From: WOZL01 sp041678645
GTDB taxonomy: Bacteria > Patescibacteriota > Dojkabacteria > SC72
Length of the DNA: 5,686 bases
NCBI GenBank assembly: GCA_041678645.1
Contig: JBAYNT010000040.1
Span: 1-5,686, forward strand
Direction: 5' to 3'
Below the pieces are notes generated by a model. The model ran no database searches. It was not told the DNA's origin and worked only from the letters and a program-made list of their open reading frames with translations. Position 1 is the stretch's first letter. The number at the start of each line of letters is the position of its first letter. Position numbers and translations under genes: made by a program. Below, one piece after another: positions 5,002 to 5,686 of this stretch.

Positions 5002-5686
5002 AGCCAGAATCTTCGAACATTACAATAACTATACATTCAAAATCCCACTAAAGGGTGGAGAAAGATTGTATGTGAAAAATCAACAGAGAGTCCTACCAGG
5101 AGACACTCTTTTCTCAAAATCAGAAAACAGAATTAAGGAATCCTATTTCCTCGTAGATGAACTAGGTTGTAAAACGACTGAGTGCTATAAACATATCTCT
5201 TGTATAGACGGCTCCTATGTTGAGGAGGGTGAAGTCCTTGCGGAAAAGGTTAGTAAAAATGGCCTTTCTGTAAAGCAGATTGTTGCTACCGCCTCAGGAG
5301 TAGTTGATTTAGAGAGGCTAAGTAAGGGTTTCTTAGATATCCTTGCGGAGGAGGAAGAGAGCATAATACAGAGTAATTTCTCTGGAGTTGTGATAGATGT
5401 GTTGCCTGCTAGTCATATAAATATAAGTTCGCCAGCTTCTGCATTAGATCTTAGCGCCACGACCCTTTTTGAAGAAAAACTTTTTGGTAATATGGTATTT
5501 GTCAATAAGAGCGAAAGATTAATATCAGAAATACCAGATATAGACCTTAAAGGAAAGATCGCATGGGTGGGAGCACACTTGCCACTTAACCTAGCACTTA
5601 AGGCTTTCCAAAGAGGAGCTAAGGCTATATTGGCTTACTCTATGGAGTATGAAGACTTCAAAAATCTTGGACTACCTATAGGCATA
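4991..5686 (+). CDS. Uncharacterised multi-barrel protein, partial (3' end outside window)
   Basis: The ATG at 4991 opens 232 codons that remain open to the window edge. It overlaps the stop of the preceding gene by 11 nt in another frame, so translational coupling is likely, and there is no Shine-Dalgarno motif. No signal peptide is evident. The sequence shows repeated short beta modules of the kind seen in barrel-sandwich (lipoyl/biotinyl-like) or KOW-type folds. These are QQRVLPGDTLFSKS at 31-44, GSYVEEGEVLAEKV at 74-87 followed by IVATASGVVDLE at 97-108, and FSGVVIDVLPASHINISSPA at 130-149. From about 183 comes an alpha/beta segment, DLKGKIAWVGAHLPL then ALKAFQRGAKAILAYSME, resembling a Rossmann-like or protease-associated (PA)-like strand-helix-strand unit. 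There is no lipoyl- or biotin-type attachment lysine in the usual motif. It probably works with the upstream possible ATPase. The function is not recognised. Confidence 0.85.
   Translation, partial: MLIKARIFEHYNNYTFKIPLKGGERLYVKNQQRVLPGDTLFSKSENRIKESYFLVDELGCKTTECYKHISCIDGSYVEEGEVLAEKVSKNGLSVKQIVATASGVVDLERLSKGFLDILAEEEESIIQSNFSGVVIDVLPASHINISSPASALDLSATTLFEEKLFGNMVFVNKSERLISEIPDIDLKGKIAWVGAHLPLNLALKAFQRGAKAILAYSMEYEDFKNLGLPIGI

Noticed and set aside
1..5686. UGA recoded as glycine, as in SR1/Gracilibacteria.
   Set aside because: No conserved frame contains an in-frame TGA, and all complete genes end in TAA or TAG at expected lengths; the window gives no evidence for recoding.

Overview
The window looks like chromosomal core DNA from an AT-rich, small-genome bacterium, most plausibly a member of the Candidate Phyla Radiation (Patescibacteria; Dojkabacteria- or Microgenomates-like). 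This is an inference from four things: compact housekeeping genes, no Shine-Dalgarno motif in front of any gene, an rpsF-ssb-rpsR operon with no rplI after it, and flanking proteins of types I associate with those lineages. No 16S rRNA or other decisive marker is present, so the phylum is not proven. The standard code is sufficient: all reading frames are open without recoding UGA.

Layout. Positions 1-1102 are filled by one minus-strand gene that continues past the left edge. It encodes a protein with a Sec signal peptide whose visible part resembles the N-terminal beta-rich half of a transglutaminase-like secreted protein. A 57-bp divergent spacer (1103-1159) follows, carrying extended -10 promoters on both strands and a 12-bp perfect palindrome. 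Plus-strand ychF (1160-2257) encodes the OBG-family, ribosome-associated P-loop NTPase. A 78-bp spacer with a TATAAT box leads into rpsF (2336-2695), ssb (2749-3216) and rpsR (3237-3548), which encode bS6, single-stranded DNA-binding protein and bS18. A clear intrinsic terminator at 3573-3599 closes this operon.

Downstream, a 456-aa protein (3631-5001) has faint features of an actin-like (ASKHA) ATPase. It overlaps by 11 nt with a second gene (4991 to beyond 5686) that appears built from beta-barrel, lipoyl-like or KOW-like modules. These two look translationally coupled and are the best candidate for an undescribed system here, although neither function can be assigned from sequence reading alone.

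How the genes relate. ychF and the rpsF operon serve translation and DNA replication or repair, and bS6 and bS18 are direct partners in the 30S platform. The minus-strand gene belongs to the cell envelope or outside, and the 3' pair is of unknown role. Both divergent promoters place the expected transcription start on or next to the ATG, which suggests leaderless mRNAs. The internal genes also lack Shine-Dalgarno motifs, so translation initiation in this organism may rely little on 16S anti-Shine-Dalgarno pairing.
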